Source: CAZTDU01 sp964617355
Lineage (GTDB): Bacteria > Pseudomonadota > Gammaproteobacteria > Burkholderiales > SG8-39
DNA: 64,000 nt
Assembly: GCA_964617355.1 (NCBI GenBank)
Contig: CAZTXP010000056.1
Location: forward strand, 1-64,000
Direction of reading: 5' to 3'
The position numbers and the translations under genes are program-made. The notes under the pieces were generated by a model. That model was not told the DNA's origin. It saw only the letters and a list, made by a program, of their open reading frames with translations, and ran no database searches. Shown here piece by piece: positions 1-8,382 of the stretch (the stretch's first letter is position 1; each line of letters starts with the position of its first letter).

Positions 1-102
1 CGTACGAATCGTCAATTGCTGCTCTGCAACCTAGAGGGGAGAATGCGTTCCAACCAGCAGGTAGTTATCAGCTGATTAACCATTTTTGATGTGAGGTTCG
101 CC

Positions 103-288
103 ATGACGATCGCCCGGGACATTCGTGAACGCATCCAATCGCTGCCCATCGCCGAAGGCGAGCGCCTGACGGCGCTGCGCCACCTCGATTCCGCCGAGGC
201 CGTCGCCGAGGCGATCATCGCGGTGATCGAGTTCTTCAAGGGCCACGCGGCCGCGAAGCCCGCGCAGCCGCTGCGCCCGGCGCACTGA
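103..288 (+). CDS. Small hypothetical protein (61 aa)
   Basis: I do not recognise this protein. It is short, begins MTIARDIRERIQSL, is rich in Ala, Glu and Arg, looks all-helical, and ends in a Pro/Ala tail. It has no signal peptide, Cys pair or metal motif. ATG at 103 is preferred over the in-frame GTG at 91 because a GAGG ribosome-binding site lies six bases upstream of it. A strong intrinsic terminator follows at 331, so it is probably a single-gene transcript or the end of an operon to the left. That terminator and the good ribosome-binding site are the main reasons to think it is real. Confidence 0.55.
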   Translation: MTIARDIRERIQSLPIAEGERLTALRHLDSAEAVAEAIIAVIEFFKGHAAAKPAQPLRPAH

Positions 289-330
289 ACCGGAAGTCTC
301 CTCCTGCCCGACGCAAGTTGGGTATCCTCC

Positions 331-367
331 GAGGGCCGCCGCCGCCAGGTGCCGGCCCTCTTTTTTT
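331..367 (+). terminator. Rho-independent terminator
   Basis: An 8-bp perfect stem pairs GAGGGCCG (331-338) with CGGCCCTC (353-360), and seven T residues follow at 361-367. It ends the small gene at 103 and separates it from the isomerase operon starting at 431. Confidence 0.88.
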
Positions 368-430
368 GCCCACGACTTCGCCACCGCCCGCGGACATCCC
401 CCTGCCCATCGCCGGAACGAGGAGCGCGAC

Positions 431-1267
431 ATGAGGATCGCGCTGTGCAACGAAGTCATCGCGCCGAAGCCGTTCCCGAAGCAGTGCGAGTACGCGGCGA
501 AGCTCGGCTACGACGGCCTGGAGCTCGCGCCGTACACGCTGTCGGAGGAGCCGCATCGCCTCGGCAGCGCGCAGTTGGCGGCGGCACGCACGGCGGCCGC
601 CGAGGCCGGCATCGTGATCACCGGCCTGCACTGGCTGCTCGTGAAGCCCGCAGGGCTGTCGATCACGGCGCGCGACGACGCGGTTCGCAAGCGCACGCTC
701 GACGTGATGTTCGCGCTGGTCGACCAGTGCGCCGCGCTCGGCGGCCGCTATCTCGTGCACGGCTCGCCGCAGCAGCGGCGCATCGAAGCGGGCGAGACCC
801 ACGCGACGGCGCTCGCCCGGGCCGAGGAGTGCTGGCGCGCGGTTGCCGAGCGTGCCGAGAAGGCGGGCGTGGTGTACTGCGTGGAGCCGCTCGGCAAGGA
901 GCAGACGCCGATCGTCAACACGCTCGAGGAGGCCTCCAAGGTCGTGGACGCGATCGGCAGCCGCGCGCTGCGCAGCATGCTCGACTGCAGTGCCGCCGGC
1001 CGCATGGAGGCCGCGCCGCTGTCGGCGCTGGTCGAGAAGTGGCTCCCGGCCGGGCTCATCGCGCACGTGCAGGTGAACGACCGCAACCGGCGCGGCCCCG
1101 GGCAGGGAGAACAGCGCTTCGCGCCGCTGTTCGCCGCGCTGGTGAAGCACGGCTACGCCGGAGACGTCGCGGTGGAGCCGTTCGACTACGTGCCGGATGG
1201 TCCCGCGGCTGCGGCCCGTGCGATCGGGTACGTGCGCGGCATCCTTGAATCGCTGGGGGCATCATGA
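431..1267 (+). CDS. Sugar phosphate isomerase/epimerase-like TIM barrel
   Basis: This belongs to the xylose-isomerase-like / AP-endonuclease-2 TIM barrel superfamily (278 aa), whose members isomerise or epimerise ketoses and small hydroxy-acids using a divalent metal. Metal-site-like motifs appear in order at strand ends: VEPLGKE, MLDCS, HVQVND and VAVEPFDY, giving the Glu/Asp/His/Glu pattern of the family. A GAGGAG ribosome-binding site lies just before the ATG. Its stop overlaps the next start (ATGA at 1264), so it is coupled to a Bug receptor. That pairing suggests a hydroxy-acid or sugar-acid substrate, but the exact reaction cannot be told. Confidence 0.85.
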   Translation: MRIALCNEVIAPKPFPKQCEYAAKLGYDGLELAPYTLSEEPHRLGSAQLAAARTAAAEAGIVITGLHWLLVKPAGLSITARDDAVRKRTLDVMFALVDQCAALGGRYLVHGSPQQRRIEAGETHATALARAEECWRAVAERAEKAGVVYCVEPLGKEQTPIVNTLEEASKVVDAIGSRALRSMLDCSAAGRMEAAPLSALVEKWLPAGLIAHVQVNDRNRRGPGQGEQRFAPLFAALVKHGYAGDVAVEPFDYVPDGPAAAARAIGYVRGILESLGAS

Positions 1268-2223
1268 TCCGTCTGTTCGCGTTGTGCGTCGCGCTGCTCG
1301 CCTCGTCGACGGCAGTCGCGCAGGCCTGGCCCGCGCGGCCGATCAAGCTGGTCGTCGGCTTCCCGCCGGGCGGCGGCACCAACACGGTGGCGCGACTGCT
1401 CGCCGAACAGATGTCTAAGTCCCTCGGCCAGCAGGTCGTGGTCGAGAACCGTGCGGGTGCGGGTGGCCGCGTCGGCGCGCAATCGGTGGCGCGAGCGGAA
1501 CCCGACGGCACCACGGTGCTCTTCGGCACCGACGCGGAGCTCGCGATCGCCACGGTGACCACGAAAGCCATGCCGTACGACCCGACGAAGGACCTGTCGC
1601 CGGTGTCGATGGCAGGTCGCGGGCCGTACGTGCTCGCGGTGCATGGCGCGTTCCCGCCGAACACGCTGGCCGAACTGATCGCCTACGCACGTGCCAATCC
1701 CGGCAAGGTCAACTTCGGCTCGTTCGGCAAGGGCGCGCAGAACCACATCATCGACGAGCGCTTCAAGCTCGCGGCCGGCATCGCCACCACGCACATCCCG
1801 TACAAGGGCAGCGGGCCGATGATCGTCGACCTCGTCGGCGGGCAGGTGGACTACACCTTCGCCACGCCGGCTGTGACGCTGCCGCTCGCCAAGGCCGGCA
1901 AGCTGAAGATCCTCGCGGTCGGCGCGGCGCAGCGCCTTGCCGCCGCCGAGCAGGTGCCGACCATGGCCGAGGCCGGACTGCCCGGTTTCACCGCCGGCTC
2001 CTGGTACGGCGTGATGGTGCCCGCGGGCACGCCCGCCGCGGTGATCCAGCGCCTGAACGCCGAGGTCGTGGCCGGAATGAAGGCGCCCGAGATGCGCAGC
2101 GCGCTGGATGCGCTCAGCATCCTGCCGACGAGCAGCACGCCCGCGGAACTCGGGCAGATGATCCGCGCCGAGATCGCGTCGCTGCAGGCGCTCGCCGCGA
2201 AGATCGGCCTCGAGGCGGAGTAG
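1264..2223 (+). CDS. Bug-family TTT substrate-binding protein
   Basis: This is a periplasmic receptor of the tripartite tricarboxylate transporter type (319 aa), expected to bind a carboxylate. A signal peptide spans about residues 1-21 and ends in AVAQA. Family landmarks follow: WPARPIKLVVGFPPGGGTN, VVVENRAGAGG, PDGTT, the loop HIPYKGSGP and VPTMAEAGLPG. It is coupled to the isomerase upstream and sits three bases from the M19-like gene downstream. No TctA/TctB membrane subunit is nearby, so it must use a transporter encoded elsewhere. It is one of two Bug genes in this operon. Confidence 0.93.
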   Translation: MIRLFALCVALLASSTAVAQAWPARPIKLVVGFPPGGGTNTVARLLAEQMSKSLGQQVVVENRAGAGGRVGAQSVARAEPDGTTVLFGTDAELAIATVTTKAMPYDPTKDLSPVSMAGRGPYVLAVHGAFPPNTLAELIAYARANPGKVNFGSFGKGAQNHIIDERFKLAAGIATTHIPYKGSGPMIVDLVGGQVDYTFATPAVTLPLAKAGKLKILAVGAAQRLAAAEQVPTMAEAGLPGFTAGSWYGVMVPAGTPAAVIQRLNAEVVAGMKAPEMRSALDALSILPTSSTPAELGQMIRAEIASLQALAAKIGLEAE

Positions 2224-2226
2224 CGC

Positions 2227-3249
2227 ATGGACGCTGCGCAGCTGCCCAAGGATGCAGCCAAGCTGCATGGCGACGCCGTGGTCATCGACGGCACCTGCCC
2301 GCTCCTGCGCCGCAAGGAGTTCGTCGACTGGTACCGCGAAGGCGGTGTCACGGCGTGCGCGCCGACGGTGGGGAGCACCGCGTCCGCCGAGGAGACCCTC
2401 AGGAACCTCGGCAGCTGGCACCGCCTGATCGGCTCGCGGAAGGATCTGCTGCTGGTCGAGCGCGCAGCGCAGATCCCGGAGGCGAAGCGCGATGGCCGGC
2501 TCGGGCTCGTGTTCCACTTCCAGGGCGCGGATCCGATCGAGAACGACCTCGACCTCGTCGAGGCCTATCGCGCGCTCGGCGTGCGCATGGTGCAGCTCGC
2601 CTACAACATCAGGAACCGGGTGGGCGACGGCTGCGAGGAGGCGAACGACGGCGGGCTGTCGCGCTTCGGCCGCGACCTCGTCGCGCGACTGAACGAGAAC
2701 CGCGTCATCGTCGATGGCTCGCACACCGGCGCGCGCACTACGCTGGAGGCCATCGACGCGTCGCGCCTGCCCTTCGTGTTCTCGCACGCCAACGCGCGCG
2801 CGGTGCACGATTGCCCGCGCAACATCAGCGACGAGCAGATCCGCGCCGCCGCGGCGACCGGCGGCGTGATCGGCATCAACGGCTTCCCCGCGTTCATCGG
2901 CGCCGGGCCGACGCCGACGATCGACGACTTCCTGCGCCATCTCGACCACGTGGTCGAGCTGGTGGGCATCGACCACGCTGCGCTCGGCATCGACTACTAC
3001 GAAGGCATGCACCCCGTGGCGGACGACGCCGAGGCGGCGAAGATGTACCGCCAGCAGCTCGCGGTGCGGCGCTGGAGCGCCGAGGTCTACCCGCCACCCC
3101 CGCACCACTATCCGGCTGGCATGGAGACGCCGCGCACGCTGCCGACGCTCACCGCCGCCTTGCTCGCGCACGGCTACCGCGAGGCCGAGGTACGCAAGAT
3201 CCTCGGCGAGAACTGGCTGCGCGTGATGCAGGTGGTCTGGGGCCAGTGA
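2227..3249 (+). CDS. M19 (membrane/renal dipeptidase) family protein with altered metal site
   Basis: The fold is that of M19 zinc dipeptidases (340 aa). The second half is typical: IVDGSHTG (His166), FVFSHANARAV (His187), PRNISDEQI and GGVIGIN. The first metal site is not. The usual DGHND is DGTCP at residues 21-25, replacing His and Asp with Thr and Pro, and the bridging Glu of the EG motif is Gln99 (HFQGADP). Classical binuclear dipeptidase chemistry is therefore doubtful. It is cytoplasmic, with no signal peptide. It overlaps the next gene by four bases (GTGA). It may be a hydrolase or lyase for a non-peptide substrate in this carboxylate operon. Confidence 0.8.
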   Translation: MDAAQLPKDAAKLHGDAVVIDGTCPLLRRKEFVDWYREGGVTACAPTVGSTASAEETLRNLGSWHRLIGSRKDLLLVERAAQIPEAKRDGRLGLVFHFQGADPIENDLDLVEAYRALGVRMVQLAYNIRNRVGDGCEEANDGGLSRFGRDLVARLNENRVIVDGSHTGARTTLEAIDASRLPFVFSHANARAVHDCPRNISDEQIRAAAATGGVIGINGFPAFIGAGPTPTIDDFLRHLDHVVELVGIDHAALGIDYYEGMHPVADDAEAAKMYRQQLAVRRWSAEVYPPPPHHYPAGMETPRTLPTLTAALLAHGYREAEVRKILGENWLRVMQVVWGQ

Positions 3250-4253
3250 TCGGCGACGGCACCCGCGTGGACGAGGGGCCGCGCTACCTGACGGCGAGCG
3301 ACCTGCAGGGGCTCGGCCTCACCCTCGCGCGCGTGGCGGACGTGCTCGAAGCCGCGTTCCGGCACAAGGCGGCGGGTGCCGTGGTCTCGCCCCCGATGAC
3401 CTTCTTTCATCGCGCCCAGGGCGCGTGGTTCAACTCGATGGTGTGCTGGATCCCGCCGCTCGGCTATGCCGGCTGCAAGTTCCAGAGCGGCGATGCGGCG
3501 AACCTCGCGCGTGGGTTGCCATCCATCCAGGGCCTTTACCTGCTGTGCGAGAGCGACGGCGGCCGCATGGTGGCGCTGATGGACGCGCGCTGGCTGACCG
3601 CGGTCCGCACCGCAGCCGTGGGCGCCCTGTTCGCGCGCCAGGCCGCGCCCGCGGGCGCCGCGCGGCTCGGCATCCTCGGCTGCGGCTTGCAGGGGCGGTT
3701 GCAGCTCGAGGCGATCAAGTCCGTCGTCCCGTCGATCGTGCGCTGTACCGCCTTCGACACCGTGCCCGCGCACGCGGCGCGTTACCGCGAGGAGATGCAC
3801 GGTCGCTTCGGCGTCGACGTGGAGATCGTGCCGAACCCCGAGGCGGCGGTGCGCGGGGCCGACATCGTGATGAGCTCGGGACCGATCCAGAAGCAGAGGA
3901 CGCCCGCGATCCAGCCCGGTTGGCTGGCGCCGGGCTGCCTGTACCTGTCGCTCGATCGCGATTCCTACATCACCGACGAGGCGATCCGCGCCATGGACCG
4001 CGTGCTGTCCGACGACCGCGAGGCGCTGATGCACGCGCGCGCGCACGAGAACGCCTTCGAGGCGGTGGTTCGCGTCGACGCCGACCTCGCCGAGCTGGCC
4101 GACGGTCGCGGGGTCGCGCGCGGCGGCCCCGGCGAGCGGGTGGCCGTGTTCGTCAACGGCCTCGGCATCGAGGACCTTGCCGCCGCGATCGAGGCGTTTC
4201 AGCTGGCGCAGGCCCGCGGCGCGGGCGTGCTGCTATCTTCGCAGGCATCCTGA
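3246..4253 (+). CDS. Ornithine cyclodeaminase / mu-crystallin family protein
   Basis: This is an NAD(P)-binding protein (335 aa) of the family that includes ornithine cyclodeaminase, ketimine reductases and alanine dehydrogenase of the archaeal type. The Rossmann motif GILGCGLQG lies mid-protein. Family signatures MDARWLTAVRTAAVGALF and VNGLGIEDLAAAIEAF are present. The GTG start at 3246 overlaps the preceding stop. Family members often act on amino- or imino-acids, which with the M19-like neighbour suggests processing of an amino-acid-like or cyclic imino substrate. The true substrate is unknown. Confidence 0.88.
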   Translation: MIGDGTRVDEGPRYLTASDLQGLGLTLARVADVLEAAFRHKAAGAVVSPPMTFFHRAQGAWFNSMVCWIPPLGYAGCKFQSGDAANLARGLPSIQGLYLLCESDGGRMVALMDARWLTAVRTAAVGALFARQAAPAGAARLGILGCGLQGRLQLEAIKSVVPSIVRCTAFDTVPAHAARYREEMHGRFGVDVEIVPNPEAAVRGADIVMSSGPIQKQRTPAIQPGWLAPGCLYLSLDRDSYITDEAIRAMDRVLSDDREALMHARAHENAFEAVVRVDADLAELADGRGVARGGPGERVAVFVNGLGIEDLAAAIEAFQLAQARGAGVLLSSQAS

Positions 4254-4266
4254 TACGGAGACCTCC

Positions 4267-5244
4267 ATGAGACTCGCACCAGTTTCGAAACGCGTGCTTG
4301 CCGGCCTTGCGGCCGCCGTCCTGTCGGGGGCCGCGCTCGCGCAGGCGTGGCCGAACCGCGCGCTGCGCATCGTGGTGCCCTTCCCGCCCGGCGGGGGCCT
4401 CGACTTCTATACGCGCGCCATCGCGCCGCGGCTGCAAGAGGCCCTGGGGCAGCAGGTCGTCGTGGAGAACCGCTCGGGCGCCGGCGGCATGATCGGTGCG
4501 GAGACGGTGGCCAAGGCGGCCCCCGACGGCTACACGCTGCTGTTGGCGTCGTCGGCGGAAATCACCATCAACCAGCACCTGTATCCGAAGATCGCCTACG
4601 ACGCGACGCGCGATTTCGCGCCGGTGTCCTACGCTTCGCATGCGGCGATGCTGTTCTCGGTGCATCCGTCGCTGCCCGCGCAGAATCTCGCCGAGGTGGT
4701 GTCGCTTGCGCGCGCCAAGCCGGGCGGCTTGTCGTTCGCCTCCGCCGGCACGGGGGGCGTGCAGCACCTCGCGGGCGAGCTGCTGAAATCGGCGGCCAAG
4801 GTGGACATCGTGCACGTGCCCTACAAGGGCGCCGGGCCCGCCGTGGTCGACATGGTCGGCGGGCAGGTGTCGATGGGCTTTACCGCGCTGCCGTCGTCCA
4901 TCCAGCACGCCCGCGCGGGCAAGCTGCGACCGATCGCCGTCACGAGCGCGAAGCGCAGCGAGGCGGCGCCGGACCTGCCGACCTTCACCGAGCTCGGCTA
5001 TCCCGGCATCGACCTCGTCGTCTGGTACGGCGCGCTCTTCCCGGCCGGCACGCCCGCGGCGATCGTAGAGCGCATGCAGGTCGAGATCGCGCGCGCGAAC
5101 CAGGTCCCCGAGGTGAAGGCCAGGCTCCTCCAGCAGGGCGTGGAGACCGTGGGCTCGACGCCGGCGGAGTTCGCGCGCTTCATGCAGGCGGAGATCCAGC
5201 GCTACGGCCGCATCATCCGCGAGTCGGGCGCCAAGGCGGACTGA
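4267..5244 (+). CDS. Bug-family TTT substrate-binding protein
   Basis: This is a second periplasmic carboxylate receptor in the operon (325 aa). The start at 4267 gives a signal peptide of about 25 residues ending in GAALAQA. Landmarks are WPNRALRIVVPFPPGGGLD, VVVENRSGAGGM, APDGYTL, HVPYKGAGP and LPTFTELGYPG. It follows the cyclodeaminase-like gene by 13 bases and ends the operon, with a GC-rich inverted repeat over its stop. It is clearly diverged from the receptor at 1264, so the two probably bind different ligands. Confidence 0.93.
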   Translation: MRLAPVSKRVLAGLAAAVLSGAALAQAWPNRALRIVVPFPPGGGLDFYTRAIAPRLQEALGQQVVVENRSGAGGMIGAETVAKAAPDGYTLLLASSAEITINQHLYPKIAYDATRDFAPVSYASHAAMLFSVHPSLPAQNLAEVVSLARAKPGGLSFASAGTGGVQHLAGELLKSAAKVDIVHVPYKGAGPAVVDMVGGQVSMGFTALPSSIQHARAGKLRPIAVTSAKRSEAAPDLPTFTELGYPGIDLVVWYGALFPAGTPAAIVERMQVEIARANQVPEVKARLLQQGVETVGSTPAEFARFMQAEIQRYGRIIRESGAKAD

Positions 5245-5266
5245 GGGCCCGCCGCGCCAGGGCCCT
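5244..5266. terminator. Possible bidirectional terminator hairpin
   Basis: The 7-bp inverted repeat AGGGCCC / GGGCCCT has a 9-base loop and lies between two convergent genes. There is no T tract on either strand, so its role as a terminator is only suggested by position. Confidence 0.35.
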
Positions 5267-5289
5267 GATCCTGGCGTCGAGGGGATGGT

Positions 5290-6402
5290 TCAGGAAGCCG
5301 CAAGCACGTCGCGCCAGCGCGCGGCGATTGCCTGCGGGGAGAAGCGCTTCGCCACGCAGGCCTGCCCAGCGACGATGCGGCGTGCCGCGTCGCCGGGATG
5401 CGCGAGCGCCCACTCGAGGCCATCCGCGAGATCGTCGCCGATCCAGGCGAATTCCCCCAGTTCGAGGTACGACGGAATCGGCGAGGCCAGCGCAAGCCGT
5501 CCGCCACGGAGCGCCTCGACCAGGCGGTTGTGCGACTTGGCTGCGCGCCAGGTGTCGCCCGTGTCCTGCGGCAGCAGCACGACGTCGCAAGCGTCGATCG
5601 CTTCCCGGGTCGCTTCGAGGCTCCAGGGGCGGAAGGCGGCCTGCAGCGCGGAATTGGCTTCGCGAGCGCGCGCCAGCACCGCTTCCGCGAGTTCGCGGCG
5701 CTGCTCGTGCGCGACGAGGTCGAGGCGCATCGCGTGTCCTCGAAAGCGATGTCCGATGGACGCGAGCGCGTGCTCGACGACCGCCGCATTCGCCTCCGCG
5801 AGGTTGCCGAACCATGCAAGCCTGAGGGGACGCCCCGACCCGGGCGTGCGCGGCTCGCGAGCGTCACCTTCCCAGGGATCCTCGACGACGTGGATGCCGC
5901 GATGCGCCACGGGCTGGAGGCGCGAGCGCAGCGCCTCGCAGGGCACGGTGAGCATGCAATGGCGGGCGAGCGTCTCCTGGTACTCGGCGAGGAAGGGTGC
6001 GCGGAGGTCGGTCGCCATGCCGGCGTAGTCGTCCGACAGGTCCGCGACCAGCCGGTAGCGATCCGCGTGCCGCTCGACCCAGCGCAGGAGCCGCCGGGCG
6101 TAGTCCGGGTTCTCCGTGAGCAAGCCGGTGGTGACCTTCGCGATCACCACGGTCGATACCGTCTCGAGCGCGGCTGGCTCGCGCTCCGCCTCGACGTCGT
6201 CGAACGGCACGACGGTCGCCGACATCGTGCGCGACAGCTCGCGGCCCGGGATCAGCACGCGAAGCCGCACGCTCGCCTGCGACGACTGCATGCGGTCCTC
6301 GGGCGTGAAGCGGTGGGGCGCGCCGCCCATCGTGAGGAACGCGACCCCGCCCGCCCGGTCGCGCCGCGGCGGCCTGAGCGACTTGAACAGCTTCAGGAGC
6401 AT
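5290..6402 (-). CDS. Glycosyltransferase-like protein (paralogue A)
   Basis: A 370-aa protein resembling GT-B/CgeB-type glycosyltransferases. The N-terminal half has LRVLIPGRELS, a VVIAKVTTG strand, LVADLSDDYAGM, VPCEALRSRL and VVEDPWEG. The C-terminal half has LRLAWFGNL, then DACDVVLLPQD and KSHNRLVEALRGGRLALASP, which resembles the nucleotide-sugar-binding end of family 1/4 transferases. There is no signal peptide. It is a paralogue of the gene at 9117-10268, sharing all these blocks. No polysaccharide cluster surrounds it, so donor and acceptor are unknown. Confidence 0.7.
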   Translation of the reverse strand: MLLKLFKSLRPPRRDRAGGVAFLTMGGAPHRFTPEDRMQSSQASVRLRVLIPGRELSRTMSATVVPFDDVEAEREPAALETVSTVVIAKVTTGLLTENPDYARRLLRWVERHADRYRLVADLSDDYAGMATDLRAPFLAEYQETLARHCMLTVPCEALRSRLQPVAHRGIHVVEDPWEGDAREPRTPGSGRPLRLAWFGNLAEANAAVVEHALASIGHRFRGHAMRLDLVAHEQRRELAEAVLARAREANSALQAAFRPWSLEATREAIDACDVVLLPQDTGDTWRAAKSHNRLVEALRGGRLALASPIPSYLELGEFAWIGDDLADGLEWALAHPGDAARRIVAGQACVAKRFSPQAIAARWRDVLAAS

Positions 6403-6441
6403 GGCGGGGGCGGCCTGCGCCTTCCCGAGCGCGCGGTTCCG

Positions 6442-7434
6442 CTACTTCAGCGGCTTGATCCTGGCGTTGAATGCGTTGGTGAAGACGTCCTCGGCCTTCA
6501 CCGGCTTGTCCGGCTTCGACTGCGCGAAGGTGATGTCGATCGTGCGCTGCATCAGCTCGGGCTCGATCCAGCCGATGCCGTTCTTCCTCGAGCGGTCGGT
6601 GATGCAGAGGTCCATGATCTGGGGCATGGTGCCGAGGAGCGTGTCGCGGTCGAGGCCCGGCACCACCGAGGTCATCGAGTCGATCGCCTCCGCCGGGTTG
6701 CCGTGCGCGTCGCGCCAGCCCTTGTGCGTGGCGCGCAGGAAGCGCTCGACCAGCTTCGGGTTCTTCTGCACGGTCTCGGCGTTGACGAAGTAGGTGTGGC
6801 CGTAGATCGGCAGGCCGTAGTCGGCCCAGAGCAGGTGCCCGACGTTGCCCTTGCCGAGCACCTTCTCCCAGATGGCGTAGCTGGTGTAGAGGTCGAACGA
6901 GGCGTCGACCTCGCCGGCCGCGACGATCGCCTGCTTGCCCTCGGGCTTCACGTTCACCAGCGTCACGCCGGCCGGGTCGAGCTTGTTGATCGCCGCGAAC
7001 GCGGGCCACAGCACGCGGTGCGAGTCGGCCGGCGGGACCGCGATCTTCTTCCCGGCGAGGTCCTTCGGCGCGGCGATGTTCGCCGACTTCTTGAAGAACA
7101 CGTTGTTGCCCGCCTTGTCGAACACCACCGCGACGATCTTCAGGTTCGCGCCCTTGGTGATCGCGGTGACGATGGTCGGCGCGTCCGAGATGCCGACGTC
7201 GGCCTGCTTGAGGTCGATCTTCTTCGCGCTGTCGGCCGAGCCGGCGCCGCGCAGCACGTTCAGCTCCAGTCCCTCCTCCTTGTAGTAGCCCTTCTTAAGC
7301 GCGAGGTAGATCGGCGAGTGGTCGGCGAGGTGGAACCAGTTGAGCTGCAGCGTGAGCTTGTCCTGCGCGCCGGCGGGCAGGGCGAGCGCGGTGGCGAGCG
7401 TGGCGGCCAGTACGGCGGAGATGCGGCGGATCAT
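6442..7434 (-). CDS. ABC transporter substrate-binding protein (NMT1/SsuA-like)
   Basis: Periplasmic receptor (330 aa) of the NMT1/ThiY/SsuA group, whose ligands include pyrimidine precursors, sulfonates and aromatic acids. Residues 1-23 form a signal peptide ending in PAGAQ. The mature protein begins with KLTLQLNWFHLADHSPIYLALKKG, typical of the group, and includes ADVGISDAPTIV, FDLYTSYAIWEK and GHTYFVNAETV. It lies 16 bases downstream of the permease gene. No ATPase gene is in the window, so it must share one encoded elsewhere. The ligand is not determined. Confidence 0.88.
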   Translation of the reverse strand: MIRRISAVLAATLATALALPAGAQDKLTLQLNWFHLADHSPIYLALKKGYYKEEGLELNVLRGAGSADSAKKIDLKQADVGISDAPTIVTAITKGANLKIVAVVFDKAGNNVFFKKSANIAAPKDLAGKKIAVPPADSHRVLWPAFAAINKLDPAGVTLVNVKPEGKQAIVAAGEVDASFDLYTSYAIWEKVLGKGNVGHLLWADYGLPIYGHTYFVNAETVQKNPKLVERFLRATHKGWRDAHGNPAEAIDSMTSVVPGLDRDTLLGTMPQIMDLCITDRSRKNGIGWIEPELMQRTIDITFAQSKPDKPVKAEDVFTNAFNARIKPLK

Positions 7435-7450
7435 GCGGTCCTCCTTCGGT

Positions 7451-8239
7451 TCAGGGGCGGGCGTCCTCGCGGAACGCCCAGGGGGCGACGAGCGTCTCGA
7501 CGGCGGCGACGATGCCGTAGAGCACCAGCCCGAGCAGCGAGATCAGCCCGAGCGAGGCGAAGATCGACGAGGTCTCCAGCGTCACGCCGCCGGCGATGAT
7601 CAGCGCGCCGAGGCCGCGCTCCGAGGCGACGAACTCGCCCACGATGGCACCGAGCACGCTCATGGTGGCGTTCAGCTTCAGGCCGGTGAAGATGTAGGGC
7701 ACCGCATTCGGGAAGCGGATCTTCAGGAACACCTGCCAGCGGCTGGCGCGCAGCGTCTTCACGAGATCGAGCATCTCGGGCTCCGCGGTCGACAACCCGA
7801 CCGCGGTGTTCACCACCATCGGGAAGAACGCGATCGTGGTGCCGATGACGATGTTCGGCCACACGCCGTAGCCCAGCCACAGCACGAAGAGCGGCGCCAG
7901 CGCGATCTTCGGCAGCGTGTTGAAGAGCACCAGCACCGGCATGATGGCGCGCATCAGCAGGTCGTTCCACACCACGAGCACGGCGAGCGCGATGCCGAGC
8001 ACGGCCGAGAGCACGAAGGCGCCGAGCACCGCGTACAGCGTGGTGAGGAAGTTCGCGGTCCACTGGTAGTTCGGCTTCGCCAGGGACTTCATCGCCGCCC
8101 ACGGCGAGGGCAAGATGTATTCCTTCACGCCGCCGAGGTCGACGGCGAGCTGCCACGCCGCGAGCAGCGCGAGGATCACGAGCGCGCTCGGCACGTAGTA
8201 CGTCGCCGCCTGCTGCCACCGCGATTCCGGGCGCGCCAT
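7451..8239 (-). CDS. ABC transporter permease (SsuC/TauC-like)
   Basis: Inner-membrane permease (262 aa) partnering the downstream receptor. There are about six hydrophobic segments. The cytoplasmic coupling (EAA) loop is visible as KTLRASRWQVFLKIRFPNAVPYIF, followed by GLKLNATMSVLGAIVGEF as in SsuC/TauC permeases. The ATG at 8239 is chosen over an upstream start at 8347 because an AGGAG ribosome-binding site precedes it and the upstream extension is not membrane-like. A permease-then-receptor order without an ATPase is unusual. Confidence 0.88.
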   Translation of the reverse strand: MARPESRWQQAATYYVPSALVILALLAAWQLAVDLGGVKEYILPSPWAAMKSLAKPNYQWTANFLTTLYAVLGAFVLSAVLGIALAVLVVWNDLLMRAIMPVLVLFNTLPKIALAPLFVLWLGYGVWPNIVIGTTIAFFPMVVNTAVGLSTAEPEMLDLVKTLRASRWQVFLKIRFPNAVPYIFTGLKLNATMSVLGAIVGEFVASERGLGALIIAGGVTLETSSIFASLGLISLLGLVLYGIVAAVETLVAPWAFREDARP

Positions 8240-8272
8240 CGCTCCTGCGTGGGGTTGCGAGGGAAGGCTCCG

Positions 8273-8302
8273 ATCTTCGGTGCCGGCGCCTCCCCGCGTC
8301 AA
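8273..8302 (-). promoter_or_regulatory. Possible sigma-70-type promoter for permease/receptor pair
   Basis: On the minus strand TTGACG (8302-8297) is followed after 18 bases by GAAGAT (8278-8273), about 35 bases before the permease start. The -35 box is good and the -10 box is poor. Confidence 0.3.
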
Positions 8303-8382
8303 CCCCTGCTTCGCACGCGCAGGCTGAGGCAGAATGACGGAATGCACGGCATCCCAGCCCCTTTCCCTACCCGCCGGCCGTC

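Noticed and set aside
43..75. Ten-codon frame (ATG to TGA) after an AGAGGGGAGA purine run, possible leader peptide
   Set aside because: No run of one amino acid, no attenuator structure after it, and too short to judge. The purine run alone is weak support.
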